From NCBI RefSeq assembly GCF_001668725.1, contig NZ_LZKL01000084.1:1-64000 (forward strand): DNA of 64,000 nucleotides, read 5' to 3'. The DNA is from Mycobacterium sp. E787 (lineage in GTDB: Bacteria > Actinomycetota > Actinomycetes > Mycobacteriales > Mycobacteriaceae). The notes below the pieces were generated by a model that was given only the letters and a program-made list of their open reading frames with translations, was not told the origin of the DNA and did not search any database. Positions 27,478 to 35,504 of this stretch are shown here, piece by piece. Made by a program: the position numbers and the translations under genes. Position 1 is the first letter of the stretch. Each line of letters opens with the position of its first letter.

Positions 27478-29093
27478 CGGGTCGTCAGCACCAATCCGGG
27501 ATAGCCGCGTTCGGCCACCGCCTCGCAATGGCGCCGGTACGTGCCGAATCCGCCGGCGTAGGGCATGAAGACCCGTTTCTTGCCCTCGATGTTGGCGCCC
27601 AGATACCACGACGACGAAGCCTTCGGGAACAACGTCTTCCCGGCGGCTTGTGCGACCTCATCGGTCCAGGCGTCCGCCGCATCCCGGCGGGGTTCCACCT
27701 CGCGCACACCCAGCCCGCGGGCCGTCAACATCAGTTCCAGGACCCAGTCGACCTGAACCTCGGCATGCAGCACCATGTTGGCCAGCACGGACGGGCTGCC
27801 TGGGCCGCTGATGGTGAACAGATTCGGCAGGCCGGGGACCATCAGCCCCAGAAACGTCACGGGGCCGTCGGCCCAGATGTCGCGCAGCCGGTCCCCCCGG
27901 GGCCCGGTCGGGTCGATGCGGGCCAGCGCGCCGGTCAGCGCGTCGAAGCCGGTCGCGAAGACGAGCACGTCGCACGGGTAGGTCGCCGCGGCGGTTCGCA
28001 CCCCCTCGGGGACGATCGCGTCGATCGGCTCGCGCCGCAGGTTCACCAGCCGGACGTTGTCCCGGTTGAAGGTGGCGTAATAGCCGGCGTCGGTGCAGAT
28101 GCGCTTCGTACCGATCGGGTGGTCGACCGGGATCAGGTCCGCGGCGACGACGGGATCGTGGACGATCTCCCTGATCCGCTCCTCGGCGAACTCCCGGGCG
28201 ACGTCGTTGGCGGCGGGGTCGGAGTTCTGGTCGGGGAAGGTTTTGGCGAACAGGACCCCACCCTCGCGCCAGCGCCGCCACAGGGCTTCGGTCCGCTCGT
28301 GCGGTTCGGTGTCGAGCGCCTTTTTGTGGTAGGTGCCGTGCGGTGTGCCCGCCGACGCATAGGCCGAGAGCCGGCGCCGCTCGGGATAGTCCTCCCGGAT
28401 CCGCCGCTGTTCCTCCGCGGTCCACGGGCGATTGGGCATCGGGATGCTGTAGTTCGCCGATCGCTGGAACACCACGAGTTGTTCGGCCTCGCCGGCGATG
28501 ATCGGAACCGCCTGAATCCCAGACGAACCCGTGCCGATCAGCCCGACCCGCTTGCCGCGCAGCTCGGGATCCTCCCGCGGCCAGGCTGCGGTGAAGTACA
28601 CCTCGCCCGCGAAATCCCCGACGCCGGGGATGTCGGGGCGGTTCACCGCGGACAGGCAGCCGGTGGCACACACGAGAAACTGCGCGGTGTACGTCTCGCC
28701 GGCCTCCGCAACACCGGCGGTGCGCACGCGCCAGCGCCCGGCCGCTTGCTCGAAATCGGCACCGATCGCGTCGACGCCGAACCGGTAGTGGCGGCGCAGA
28801 TGGAATCGATCGGCCACGTGCCGCAGATAGGCCAGGATCTCCGGCTGCGCGGCGAAGCGTTCGCTCCACGTCCAGCTCTGCTGCAGCTCGGCGTCGAAAG
28901 AGTATGAGTAGTCGACGCTTTCGACGTCGCAACGCGCGCCGGGGTACCGGTTCCAATACCAGGTGCCCCCCACGTCGGGAGCCGCCTCGATGCCGATCAC
29001 CGACATGCCCGCCGAGGCGGCCCGGTGCACGGCGTAGAGCCCGCCGAATCCCGCGCCGATGACGATGACGTCGGCCGAAGGCACCGGGGTCAC
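27474..29093 (-). CDS. Baeyer-Villiger-type flavin monooxygenase
   Basis: A 539-residue flavoprotein. FAD motif GAGFGG is at 13-18, the second BVMO signature GGTWYWNRYPGARCD at 42-56, and NADPH motif GTGSSG at 187-192. The BVMO fingerprint FxGxxxHxxxWP reads FAGEVYFTAAWP at 161-172: the His position is Phe167 (codon TTC at 28593-28595). Typical members insert oxygen next to a ketone to give an ester or lactone. The partner esterase gene overlaps upstream and the acyl-CoA ligase downstream. The missing fingerprint His may change the chemistry, but the fold assignment is firm. Confidence 0.9.
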   Translation of the reverse strand: MTPVPSADVIVIGAGFGGLYAVHRAASAGMSVIGIEAAPDVGGTWYWNRYPGARCDVESVDYSYSFDAELQQSWTWSERFAAQPEILAYLRHVADRFHLRRHYRFGVDAIGADFEQAAGRWRVRTAGVAEAGETYTAQFLVCATGCLSAVNRPDIPGVGDFAGEVYFTAAWPREDPELRGKRVGLIGTGSSGIQAVPIIAGEAEQLVVFQRSANYSIPMPNRPWTAEEQRRIREDYPERRRLSAYASAGTPHGTYHKKALDTEPHERTEALWRRWREGGVLFAKTFPDQNSDPAANDVAREFAEERIREIVHDPVVAADLIPVDHPIGTKRICTDAGYYATFNRDNVRLVNLRREPIDAIVPEGVRTAAATYPCDVLVFATGFDALTGALARIDPTGPRGDRLRDIWADGPVTFLGLMVPGLPNLFTISGPGSPSVLANMVLHAEVQVDWVLELMLTARGLGVREVEPRRDAADAWTDEVAQAAGKTLFPKASSSWYLGANIEGKKRVFMPYAGGFGTYRRHCEAVAERGYPGLVLTTR

Positions 29094-30091
29094 CTCGACT
29101 CACAGCGAATCGGGGCGAGCAGCTCCCGGAGGTCGCCGCATACCAGCTCGCGCGCCGAATCCGCGGGCGGGAAGGGCTGGATCGTCAGGAAGCCGTGGAA
29201 CAACCCGGGAAAGTCCCGGTGCACGACGGGCACTCCGGCGTCGCGTAGCCGGCGCGCGTAGTCGCATCCCTCGCTGTGCAAGGGGTCCAGGCCCGCGGTC
29301 ACGATCACCGCCGGGGGCAGGTCGGTGTGACTTTCCGCGCGAGCCGGCGCGACGATCCAGGGTGGGTCGAAATCCCGTTCGCCGCCGAGGTATTGATGCC
29401 AATACCACTGCATTGCCGCCCGGGTGTTGAAGTAGCCGGTGCCGTAGCGGTGGTAGCTGTCCGTGTCGAACGACGGATCGACGGCCGGGTAGAGCAACAA
29501 CTGCGCGGCGGGACGGGCGACGCCGTTCTCGCGGCACAGGATCGCGGTGACCGCGGCCAGGTTCGCGCCGGCGCTGTCGCCGGCGACCGCGGTCCGGCTG
29601 GCGTCGACGCCAAGGCCGTCCGCGTGTTCGATCACCCACCGGAATGCCGCGAACGCGTCGAGCGCGGCCGCGGGCGCCGGGTGCTCGGGTGCCAGCCGGT
29701 AGCCGACGGACGCGACGACGGCCTGGGTGCCGCGCGCCAGGGCCCGGCAGAAGCCGTCGTGGGATTCGATGTCGCAGAACACGAATCCGCCGCCGTGGTA
29801 GAAGACGATCCCGGCGCGCGGGCCGTCGGCCTTTCCGTGCGGGTGATAGACGCGCAATGCGATGGCGCCGGCCGGGCCCGGGATCGCATGGTCGACGGTG
29901 TTGCGGACGTCCGCGATGTTGGTGGCCGGCACGCGCCGGGCGGCCACCGCGGCCCGCGCCTCCGGACCGGTCATCGCCTCGACGCGGGGGAAGCCGGCGT
30001 TCAACTCGCGCAACATCGCCCGCACAGTGCCGTCGGGGCCGTCGGGGGCCTGGTCCATGTGCGCCTCCGCCCGCACCGTTGCGTCGGTCAT
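29090..30091 (-). CDS. HSL-family alpha/beta hydrolase (esterase)
   Basis: A 333-residue hormone-sensitive-lipase-type esterase. The oxyanion motif HGGG is at 99-102, the nucleophile GDSAG has Ser173, and the acid residue (TAGLDPL) and His (FHGF) are present. It would hydrolyse short or medium acyl esters. Its start overlaps the DUF35 stop and its stop overlaps the BVMO start (both ATGA), so the three are strictly coupled. It is the natural partner to cleave an ester made by the Baeyer-Villiger enzyme (inference). Confidence 0.92.
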   Translation of the reverse strand: MTDATVRAEAHMDQAPDGPDGTVRAMLRELNAGFPRVEAMTGPEARAAVAARRVPATNIADVRNTVDHAIPGPAGAIALRVYHPHGKADGPRAGIVFYHGGGFVFCDIESHDGFCRALARGTQAVVASVGYRLAPEHPAPAAALDAFAAFRWVIEHADGLGVDASRTAVAGDSAGANLAAVTAILCRENGVARPAAQLLLYPAVDPSFDTDSYHRYGTGYFNTRAAMQWYWHQYLGGERDFDPPWIVAPARAESHTDLPPAVIVTAGLDPLHSEGCDYARRLRDAGVPVVHRDFPGLFHGFLTIQPFPPADSARELVCGDLRELLAPIRCESR

Positions 30092-30495
30092 GCCGGCCGG
30101 TACCTCAGCAAAGTGATTTTGTCGTCAAGATCGTAGAACACGGGCCGCACGCGCATCCCGATCCGGATGCCGCCCGGGTCGACGTCCACCAGTTCGGTGC
30201 TGATCCGCGGCCCGGCGTCCCACTGCACCACCGCGAGCAGCTGCGGCACCGCGTCCGCCCAGGGCGGCGCGGTCGGCCTGCGGGCGACCGTGTAGGTGTA
30301 GAGCGTTCCCCCGCCGTCGATCTCGCGCCACTCCAGGTCATCGGCGAGCGAACCCGGCGCGAGGGTGCGGGGATAGAAAACGTAGCGCCCCAGCGACGGC
30401 GAGTACTGCACGACGATGCGATGCCGGGCCAGGCCGTCCCAAAAGGGCCGGGAGACCGGCGTCGGCTCGGGCACGGGTACGGGCACTGTCCCCAT
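30088..30495 (-). CDS. stand-alone DUF35 OB-fold protein lacking zinc cysteines
   Basis: A 135-residue protein with the DUF35 layout. An N-terminal helix PFWDGLARHRIVVQYS leads to the position where family members carry a four-Cys rubredoxin-like knuckle, then the OB-fold (GGGTLYTYTVARRP, VVQWDAGPRISTELVD, GIRIGMRVRPVFYD). Here all ribbon Cys are gone (YSPSLGRYVFYPRTLAPGS). In steroid catabolism the DUF35 domain of ChsH2 binds the Ltp2 aldolase and is needed for its activity. Here the equivalent is a separate protein starting 2 bases after the thiolase-like gene. A GGGGGA Shine-Dalgarno supports the ATG at 30495. Confidence 0.85.
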   Translation of the reverse strand: MGTVPVPVPEPTPVSRPFWDGLARHRIVVQYSPSLGRYVFYPRTLAPGSLADDLEWREIDGGGTLYTYTVARRPTAPPWADAVPQLLAVVQWDAGPRISTELVDVDPGGIRIGMRVRPVFYDLDDKITLLRYRPA

Positions 30496-30497
30496 TG

Positions 30498-31700
30498 CTA
30501 GTCCCCCTGCATCAGCAGCGCGACCTGTTCGCTCATGATGCCGCCGTTGCCGGTGACGAACGCGGTGTGGCAGTCGCGCACCTGCGCGTCGGCGGCCCGG
30601 CCCATGACCTGGCGTGCCGCATCCACGACGTGGTGCATGCCGCCGGCCATCCCGGCCTGGCCGAAGGACAGTTGACCGCCGGCGGTGTTGAGCGGGAAGT
30701 CGCCGCGGTGGGTCAGGTCGTGGCCGGTAACCCACGACATGCCTTCGCCCTTGCCGCAGAAGCCGGCGTCTTCCAGGCTCATCAGCACCGTGATGGTGTA
30801 GCAGTCGTAGATCGACGCGACGTCGACGTCGGCGCGGTCCAGCCCGGCCATCGCGAACGCCTTGCCGGCGGCGCGGGCGATCGGTGTGTGCATCAGGTCC
30901 TCGGCGTAGGTGGGGGTCTTGAACGCGATGTGTTCGCCGAAGCCCTTGATCCACACCGGACGACGGCGGCTTCGGCGCGCGATGTCCGCGTTGGCGATCA
31001 ACACGCCGGCCCCGCCGTGCACCCGCATCACCGTCTCGAGCATGTGGATGGGGTCGGCGATCATCGGGCTGGCGAGCACGTCATCGACCGTGATCGGGGT
31101 GCCGTGGAAGACCGCGCCAGGATGCGCGCACGCGTTGGTGCGCTGGTCGACGGCGATCTTGGCGACGGCCTCGGGGTCGTAGCCGAATTCGGCGGCGTAG
31201 CGCTGGGCGATCTGCGCGTACGGCGCGTTCTGGCCCACGTTGCCGTACGGGATCTCGAATTCGGCCTGCGGCGAGCCGTAGTTGTTGGACGACGCCCCAT
31301 ACCAATTCGGGGCGGGTGGCGGCCTGGTGTCGGATTGCGGCTGCGCACCCGAACCCGGAACCACCGCGAGCGCCGCGTCGCAGATGCCGAGCTCCACCGC
31401 CGCCGCCGCCCGCCAGACCATCCCCGCCGAGGTGGCCCCGCCCAGGTCGACGCGTTCCCCGAAATCCAGTGCGATGCCGAGGTATTCGCACAGCGTGGCG
31501 GGCGCGAACATCGCGGACTCGGCCACCCCGTGGGTGAGCAGGCCGTTGACGCACGCCGGGTCGACGCCGGCGTCCTCGATCACCAGCTTCGCCAGCAGGG
31601 TGTACTGGTCGAGCGTGAACCGCGGGGGCCCGGTGGGGCGCCGTTGCGCGGGCAACTCGGCAATGCCGACGATGGCCGCCTCGCCACGCAGACCCGTCAC
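30498..31700 (-). CDS. thiolase-like lipid-transfer protein/aldolase (Ltp2-like)
   Basis: A 400-residue member of the SCP-x/Ltp thiolase-like family. The sequence begins EAAIVGIAELPAQRR, has GGATSAGMVWRAAAAVELGICDAAL in the region of the nucleophilic segment (no thiolase Cys), SIYDCYTITVLMSLEDAGF, and a C-terminal LNTAGGQLSFGQAGMAGG. The thiolase Cys is missing, as in Ltp2, which performs a retro-aldol cleavage of a beta-hydroxy-acyl-CoA. Its position after two hydratase subunits and before DUF35 supports the same role. The ATG overlaps the hydratase stop (ATGA). Confidence 0.88.
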   Translation of the reverse strand: MTGLRGEAAIVGIAELPAQRRPTGPPRFTLDQYTLLAKLVIEDAGVDPACVNGLLTHGVAESAMFAPATLCEYLGIALDFGERVDLGGATSAGMVWRAAAAVELGICDAALAVVPGSGAQPQSDTRPPPAPNWYGASSNNYGSPQAEFEIPYGNVGQNAPYAQIAQRYAAEFGYDPEAVAKIAVDQRTNACAHPGAVFHGTPITVDDVLASPMIADPIHMLETVMRVHGGAGVLIANADIARRSRRRPVWIKGFGEHIAFKTPTYAEDLMHTPIARAAGKAFAMAGLDRADVDVASIYDCYTITVLMSLEDAGFCGKGEGMSWVTGHDLTHRGDFPLNTAGGQLSFGQAGMAGGMHHVVDAARQVMGRAADAQVRDCHTAFVTGNGGIMSEQVALLMQGD

Positions 31701-32143
31701 GACGGCGTTCCGCGCCGCGGCAGTTCGACCGTCGCGGTTCCCGGCATCAGCACGGTGGCGTCGCGGCGGCCGGAGATCTCGAGATCCACCAGCCCCGCGC
31801 CACTTTCGCTGAGGCGCTTCCCGGTCACCTCGCCGCCGAAGCTGAGGCGCTGGCCGGGATACGCGACGGCGCGGTTCTGCACCGAGAACGACACCAGGCG
31901 GCCGCGTCCACCGATCCAGTCGCCGAGCGCGCGGGCCAGCAGCGCCGCCTGCAGCGGGCCCTGGACCAGCACGTCGTCGTAGCCCTCGACCCCGCGGGCC
32001 CAGTCCTTGTCGTAATGGATGCGGTGGCCGTTGTAGGTGGCGGCGCTGAAGAAGAAGAGCTGCGTCTCGTCGACGGAGACGGCCAGCGCCGGAATCGAAT
32101 CCCCCACGCCGACGTCTTCGTAGAACACCTGGTTGCCGGTCAC
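31697..32143 (-). CDS. MaoC/HTD2-type hotdog dehydratase, catalytic-type subunit
   Basis: A 148-residue single-hotdog protein. It has the motif SAATYNGHRIHYD near residues 33-45, the HTD2-type version of the MaoC active site, followed by VQGPLQAALLARAL. It would hydrate an enoyl-CoA together with the preceding subunit, as in ChsH1 with ChsH2. It lies 8 bases after that gene, and its stop overlaps the aldolase start. The substrate is inferred only from context. Confidence 0.88.
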   Translation of the reverse strand: MTGNQVFYEDVGVGDSIPALAVSVDETQLFFFSAATYNGHRIHYDKDWARGVEGYDDVLVQGPLQAALLARALGDWIGGRGRLVSFSVQNRAVAYPGQRLSFGGEVTGKRLSESGAGLVDLEISGRRDATVLMPGTATVELPRRGTPS

Positions 32144-32151
32144 GAGCGATC

Positions 32152-32652
32152 CTAGGGCCGGGCGATCATCGACGTCGACGCTTCGGCGACGAGATCGCGG
32201 TGTTGGTTGCGGTACACCGTGTGCCAGGTGACCAGGACGAATCTCCCCGAGCGGCCATGCTTTTCGACGATCGCCTCGATGGTGCGGACCATCTCGATCT
32301 CGTCGCGATGGTAGGCGGGGAGGTGAAAGGTGAAGCTCTCGCCGCCGGCCATCCGCTTGGGTGCGCGGGGAAACGCGAGACCGCCGGAGACGGCGCCGGA
32401 CGACCCGTCGGGCCGCAGCGCCTCGAGGTGCGTGATGCCGAGCACCGCGTACTGCAGGAACAGCGGAGGGCAGATGATGTCGCGAAAGCCGTTGGCGCGC
32501 GCGTATTCCGGGTCGTACCAGAGCGGGTTGTGGTCACCGACCGCGGCCGCCCACCGCTGCCAGTCGCGCCGATTCACCTCGCCGGTGGCAGAGGCGGCAA
32601 CGGTGCCCACCCGCGATGCCGACTCGGCGTCGATCAGGGAGTCGTCATTCAC
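32152..32652 (-). CDS. FAS1-like/MaoC N-type hotdog protein, non-catalytic-type subunit
   Basis: A 166-residue hotdog protein. The segment AAAVGDHNPLWYDPEYA corresponds to the hydratase loop, but the catalytic His of the usual NPxH is Trp. It therefore probably forms the inactive half of a heteromeric hydratase with the next gene. Compared with ChsH2 (about 310 residues, hotdog plus DUF35) it lacks the C-terminal DUF35 domain, which is encoded two genes downstream. It overlaps the dehydrogenase gene by 8 bases. Confidence 0.85.
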   Translation of the reverse strand: MNDDSLIDAESASRVGTVAASATGEVNRRDWQRWAAAVGDHNPLWYDPEYARANGFRDIICPPLFLQYAVLGITHLEALRPDGSSGAVSGGLAFPRAPKRMAGGESFTFHLPAYHRDEIEMVRTIEAIVEKHGRSGRFVLVTWHTVYRNQHRDLVAEASTSMIARP

Positions 32653-33757
32653 CGGCTCGCTCCTCTTCCAGCCAGGCCGCGGCGACGTCGGCTCCGCCGC
32701 CCAGCGTCGAGCCCAGCCTCGCTCGTTCGCTCCACAGATGCAGGTCGGTCTCGGTGACGTAGCCCATTCCGCCGTGCAATTGGTGGGCGTCCAGGGTGAC
32801 CAGCCTCGCGGCGGTGGCGGCGTGCAGGCGCGCGATCGCCGTTTCCCTGCTCGCGAGCCGGCCGCGGGCCAGCCAGAAGATCGCCGAGTGCGCGGCCAAT
32901 CGCGCGGCGGCCAAGGCGATGTGCATGTTGGAGATCAGGTGCTGGGCGGCCTGAAACGACGCGATCGGGCGGCCGAACTGGTGGCGCAGCTTGGTGTACT
33001 CGACGGTCCGTTCCAGCACCGCCTGCCCGACCCCGACCAGGTCGAGCGATCCGAGCGCCACCGCCGTGTTCGCGACGCGGCGCAGCCCCCGCCGGTCCGC
33101 CTCGGCGAGCAGCGCGCCGGCGCCGGCGGTCACGTCGTCGAAGCGCACGGTGAACGCCCGGTGGCCCCCCGCCATCGCCAGCGGGTCCGCGGTCACCCCG
33201 GTCGCGTGCGCGTCCGCGACGAAGACGAGCGTGCGCCCGGCCGCGGCGGCCGACACCACGATCAGGTCGGCGACGTCGGCGTCGGCGACGTAGTCCGCTG
33301 TTCCGGTGAGCCGCCAGGCACCGCCGGAGTCGGGATGGGCTGCCAGCGCGGGCGAGACGTCCGCGGCGTCGCGAGCACTCCACAACGCCGTGGTGCCGCG
33401 GATCGCGCCGCTCGCCAGCCCCGGAAGCCACCCGGACTTGCCCGCGGGCGGTGCGAGTTGATCGATCGCCAGCGCGGCCGCAATGGTGCTGTGCACGGTC
33501 GTCGGGCACAGGGCACGGCCCGCCTCCGTGCAGAACACGCCGAGGTCGTCCAGGGAGCCGCCGGAGCCGCCGTCGTGCGGGGCGACGGCGAGGCCGAAAA
33601 CACCGGCGTCCGCAAGGGCCTTCCACAGCGCCGGGGTGCTTCGGTCGGCGCCGGGTTCGTGCAGGCCGCGAACGAGGCCGGCGGGGCTCTCCGCCGCGAG
33701 CAGCTTGCGCAGCGTCGCGGCGAACTGGCGCTGCTCGGCGCTGGGTCTAACGTCCAT
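32645..33757 (-). CDS. acyl-CoA dehydrogenase, short subunit (FadE type)
   Basis: A 370-residue acyl-CoA dehydrogenase. The N-terminal helical domain is followed by a degenerate middle beta-domain (GAWRLTGTADYVADADVADLIVV) and a C-terminal LRHQFGRPIASFQAAQHLI ... QLHGGMGYVTETDLHLW. This sequence type is typical of the partner subunit in mycobacterial alpha2beta2 dehydrogenases. It overlaps the preceding dehydrogenase gene by 11 bases, which fits a heteromeric complex such as ChsE1-ChsE2. It would introduce a double bond into a CoA-linked side chain. Confidence 0.9.
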   Translation of the reverse strand: MDVRPSAEQRQFAATLRKLLAAESPAGLVRGLHEPGADRSTPALWKALADAGVFGLAVAPHDGGSGGSLDDLGVFCTEAGRALCPTTVHSTIAAALAIDQLAPPAGKSGWLPGLASGAIRGTTALWSARDAADVSPALAAHPDSGGAWRLTGTADYVADADVADLIVVSAAAAGRTLVFVADAHATGVTADPLAMAGGHRAFTVRFDDVTAGAGALLAEADRRGLRRVANTAVALGSLDLVGVGQAVLERTVEYTKLRHQFGRPIASFQAAQHLISNMHIALAAARLAAHSAIFWLARGRLASRETAIARLHAATAARLVTLDAHQLHGGMGYVTETDLHLWSERARLGSTLGGGADVAAAWLEEERAGE

Positions 33758-34925
33758 ACGAGGGCATTCCGTGGCCGCGCTGGGCGATGATGTCGCGCAG
33801 GACTTCGTTGGTACCCCCGCCGAACCGCATCAAGGGGGCGGCGCGGTACAGCCGTTCGAACCTGCCGGCCAGCGGCGCGTCCGGTCCGCGATGCGCGAGC
33901 AGGCCGTCGGGCCCCAGCAGGTCCAGCGCCAGGTCGGCGATGCGCTGGCGCAGCTCGCTGGTGAAGACCTTCTCCACGCTGACTTCCACGGTCGGGATGG
34001 CGCCGCCGTCCAGGATCGACGCGGCCTCGTAGCCCATGAGCGTCGCCACCTCCACGTCGGCTTCGGCACGCGCCAGCCTGCGCCGAAGCGCGGGGTCGTC
34101 GGCGGGCACCGTGCCGTCACGCCGTGGGCCGCGCGCGAGCAGCAGCAAGTCGTCGACCGCGCGGCGCAGGTCGCCCGCGTTGGTCAGCGCCCCACGCTCT
34201 AAATCGAGCGCGCCGGTGATGTACGTCCACCCCCGGTTGACCTCACCGATCAGGTTGGTGACCGGCACCCGCACGTCGCGAAAATGCACCTCGTTGGTGC
34301 GATAGCCCGACCAGGAGTAGAGCGGGCGGATCTCGATGCCCGGGCTGTCGATCGGCACGATGATCACCGAAATGCCCTTGTGCCGCACCGCATTCGGATC
34401 CGTCCGCACGCACAGCCATTCGTGGGTGGCACGCTGCGCCGCGCTGTTCCAGATCTTGGTGCCGCTGATCACCCAATCCTGGCCGTCGAGCGTCGCGCGC
34501 GTGCGCAGGGCGGCCAGATCGGTGCCCGCGTCCGGCTCGGAATATCCGACCGCGCAGACCATTTCGCCCTTGGCGATCAACGGTAGCCATTCATTCTTGT
34601 TCCGCTCGGTGCCGTGGCGCATGATCATCGGCGCCACCGAGGTGACCGTCAGGTCGGGGCCGGGCACACCCCAGTATTCGAACTCGCTCATCAGCAGGTG
34701 CTGATGAAGCGCGCCGAGCCCCAGTCCCCCGTACTCGCGCGGCCAGTTGAGGCCGAACCAGCCCTTCTCGCCGATCTTGCGGCGAAACCGTGCCACCTCG
34801 CCGTCGCGCAGCTCCAGATCGTGCTCGGCCAGTTCGGCCCGCAACTCGGGGGTGACGTTCTCCTGCAGGAACTCACGAACCTCGGTCAGCCACGCGCGTT
34901 GCCCGGCGTCGAGTTCGAAGTCCAT
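33747..34925 (-). CDS. acyl-CoA dehydrogenase, long subunit (FadE type)
   Basis: A 392-residue acyl-CoA dehydrogenase. It has WPREYGGLGLG near residue 60, VGYSEPDAGTDLAALRTRA (FAD/substrate), the middle beta-domain with WVISGTKIWNSAAQ, GALDLERGAL with a Glu at the position used by FadE28/29-type enzymes, and a C-terminal RFGGGTNEVLRDIIAQRG. It is the first gene of the nine-gene operon. An inverted repeat with 7-bp arms lies 48-71 bases upstream of its start. It probably works as a complex with the next gene product. Confidence 0.92.
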   Translation of the reverse strand: MDFELDAGQRAWLTEVREFLQENVTPELRAELAEHDLELRDGEVARFRRKIGEKGWFGLNWPREYGGLGLGALHQHLLMSEFEYWGVPGPDLTVTSVAPMIMRHGTERNKNEWLPLIAKGEMVCAVGYSEPDAGTDLAALRTRATLDGQDWVISGTKIWNSAAQRATHEWLCVRTDPNAVRHKGISVIIVPIDSPGIEIRPLYSWSGYRTNEVHFRDVRVPVTNLIGEVNRGWTYITGALDLERGALTNAGDLRRAVDDLLLLARGPRRDGTVPADDPALRRRLARAEADVEVATLMGYEAASILDGGAIPTVEVSVEKVFTSELRQRIADLALDLLGPDGLLAHRGPDAPLAGRFERLYRAAPLMRFGGGTNEVLRDIIAQRGHGMPSYGR

Positions 34926-34972
34926 CCCGGCAACCTAACCCTTCCATCAGGCCGCGTCAGCGTAACGCCATC

Positions 34973-34996
34973 GCGAAATTCACTCCGGCATTTCGC
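34973..34996. promoter_or_regulatory. inverted repeat GCGAAAT-N10-ATTTCGC upstream of the nine-gene operon
   Basis: Perfect 7-bp arms are separated by 10 bases, placed 48-71 bases before the first dehydrogenase start. This is the kind of site used by TetR-type repressors of acyl-CoA pathways. No regulator gene is next to the operon. The rest of the 278-base region 34926-35203 holds no gene that I can support. Confidence 0.45.
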
Positions 34997-35203
34997 CCGG
35001 CCTTCACGCCCGGCGCGATAAGCCGGCGCCCCCCGGCGCTCACCGATCGGCTGCGCGTTCACGGCCACGTCACCGAACCGGCCTCGACTGTAAAAACCCT
35101 GTCAACCTCCCGTAAAAACACTTCGCCGCCGTCGCGTATCCGGCCGTTGGCTGCGAAAATTTGTTGCACAGAGTTTCGGTACGGCCTCGTAGAGGAAGAA
35201 ACC

Positions 35204-35368
35204 ATGCCCACCCTTGAGACACGCCTCCGCCAGGAGTTGCGCGACTGCGCGCTCGAGTTACGGCAACTTGCCTACACGGTGCCGCACGGGGTGGGCGAAC
35301 ATGCTCTGCTGCAGTTGTCGGACCGGATGCGGGCGGCCGCCGAGCAAGCGGTGCGCAAGGGCGCCTAG
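35204..35368 (+). CDS. small hypothetical protein
   Basis: A 54-residue protein, MPTLETRLRQELRDCALELR at the start, strongly helical and charged, with a single Cys and no membrane segment. An AGAGGAAG Shine-Dalgarno at a good distance supports the ATG at 35204. It stands alone between the dehydrogenase operon (divergent) and the ABC transporter (convergent), with a repeat cluster directly after its stop. I do not recognise the family; the helical pattern suggests a small dimer or a partner-binding peptide. Confidence 0.6.
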   Translation: MPTLETRLRQELRDCALELRQLAYTVPHGVGEHALLQLSDRMRAAAEQAVRKGA

Positions 35369-35492
35369 GGCGTTGAGTGTGAACCCAGGGCGTTGCGTGT
35401 GAGCGCAAGGCCTTCTGTGTGAAGCCAGGGCGGAACAATCGCGATTTCGCCGCACTGAGTGCACACTCAACACCCTGACCGCAAACTCAAAC
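35367..35492. repeat. GAGTGTGC 20-bp-period repeat cluster, locus 2
   Basis: Three imperfect tandem 20-base units start at 35367, 35387 and 35407 (AGGGCGTTGAGTGTGAACCC and variants). After about 30 bases, inverted copies follow on the other strand (GTTGAGTGTGCACTCAGT and GGCGTTTGAGTTTGCGGT, about 35453-35492). Units and period match the cluster at 20325-20424. It fills the gap between two convergent genes and could act as a bidirectional terminator. Confidence 0.65.
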
Positions 35493-35504
35493 GCCAGCTC
35501 ACGA

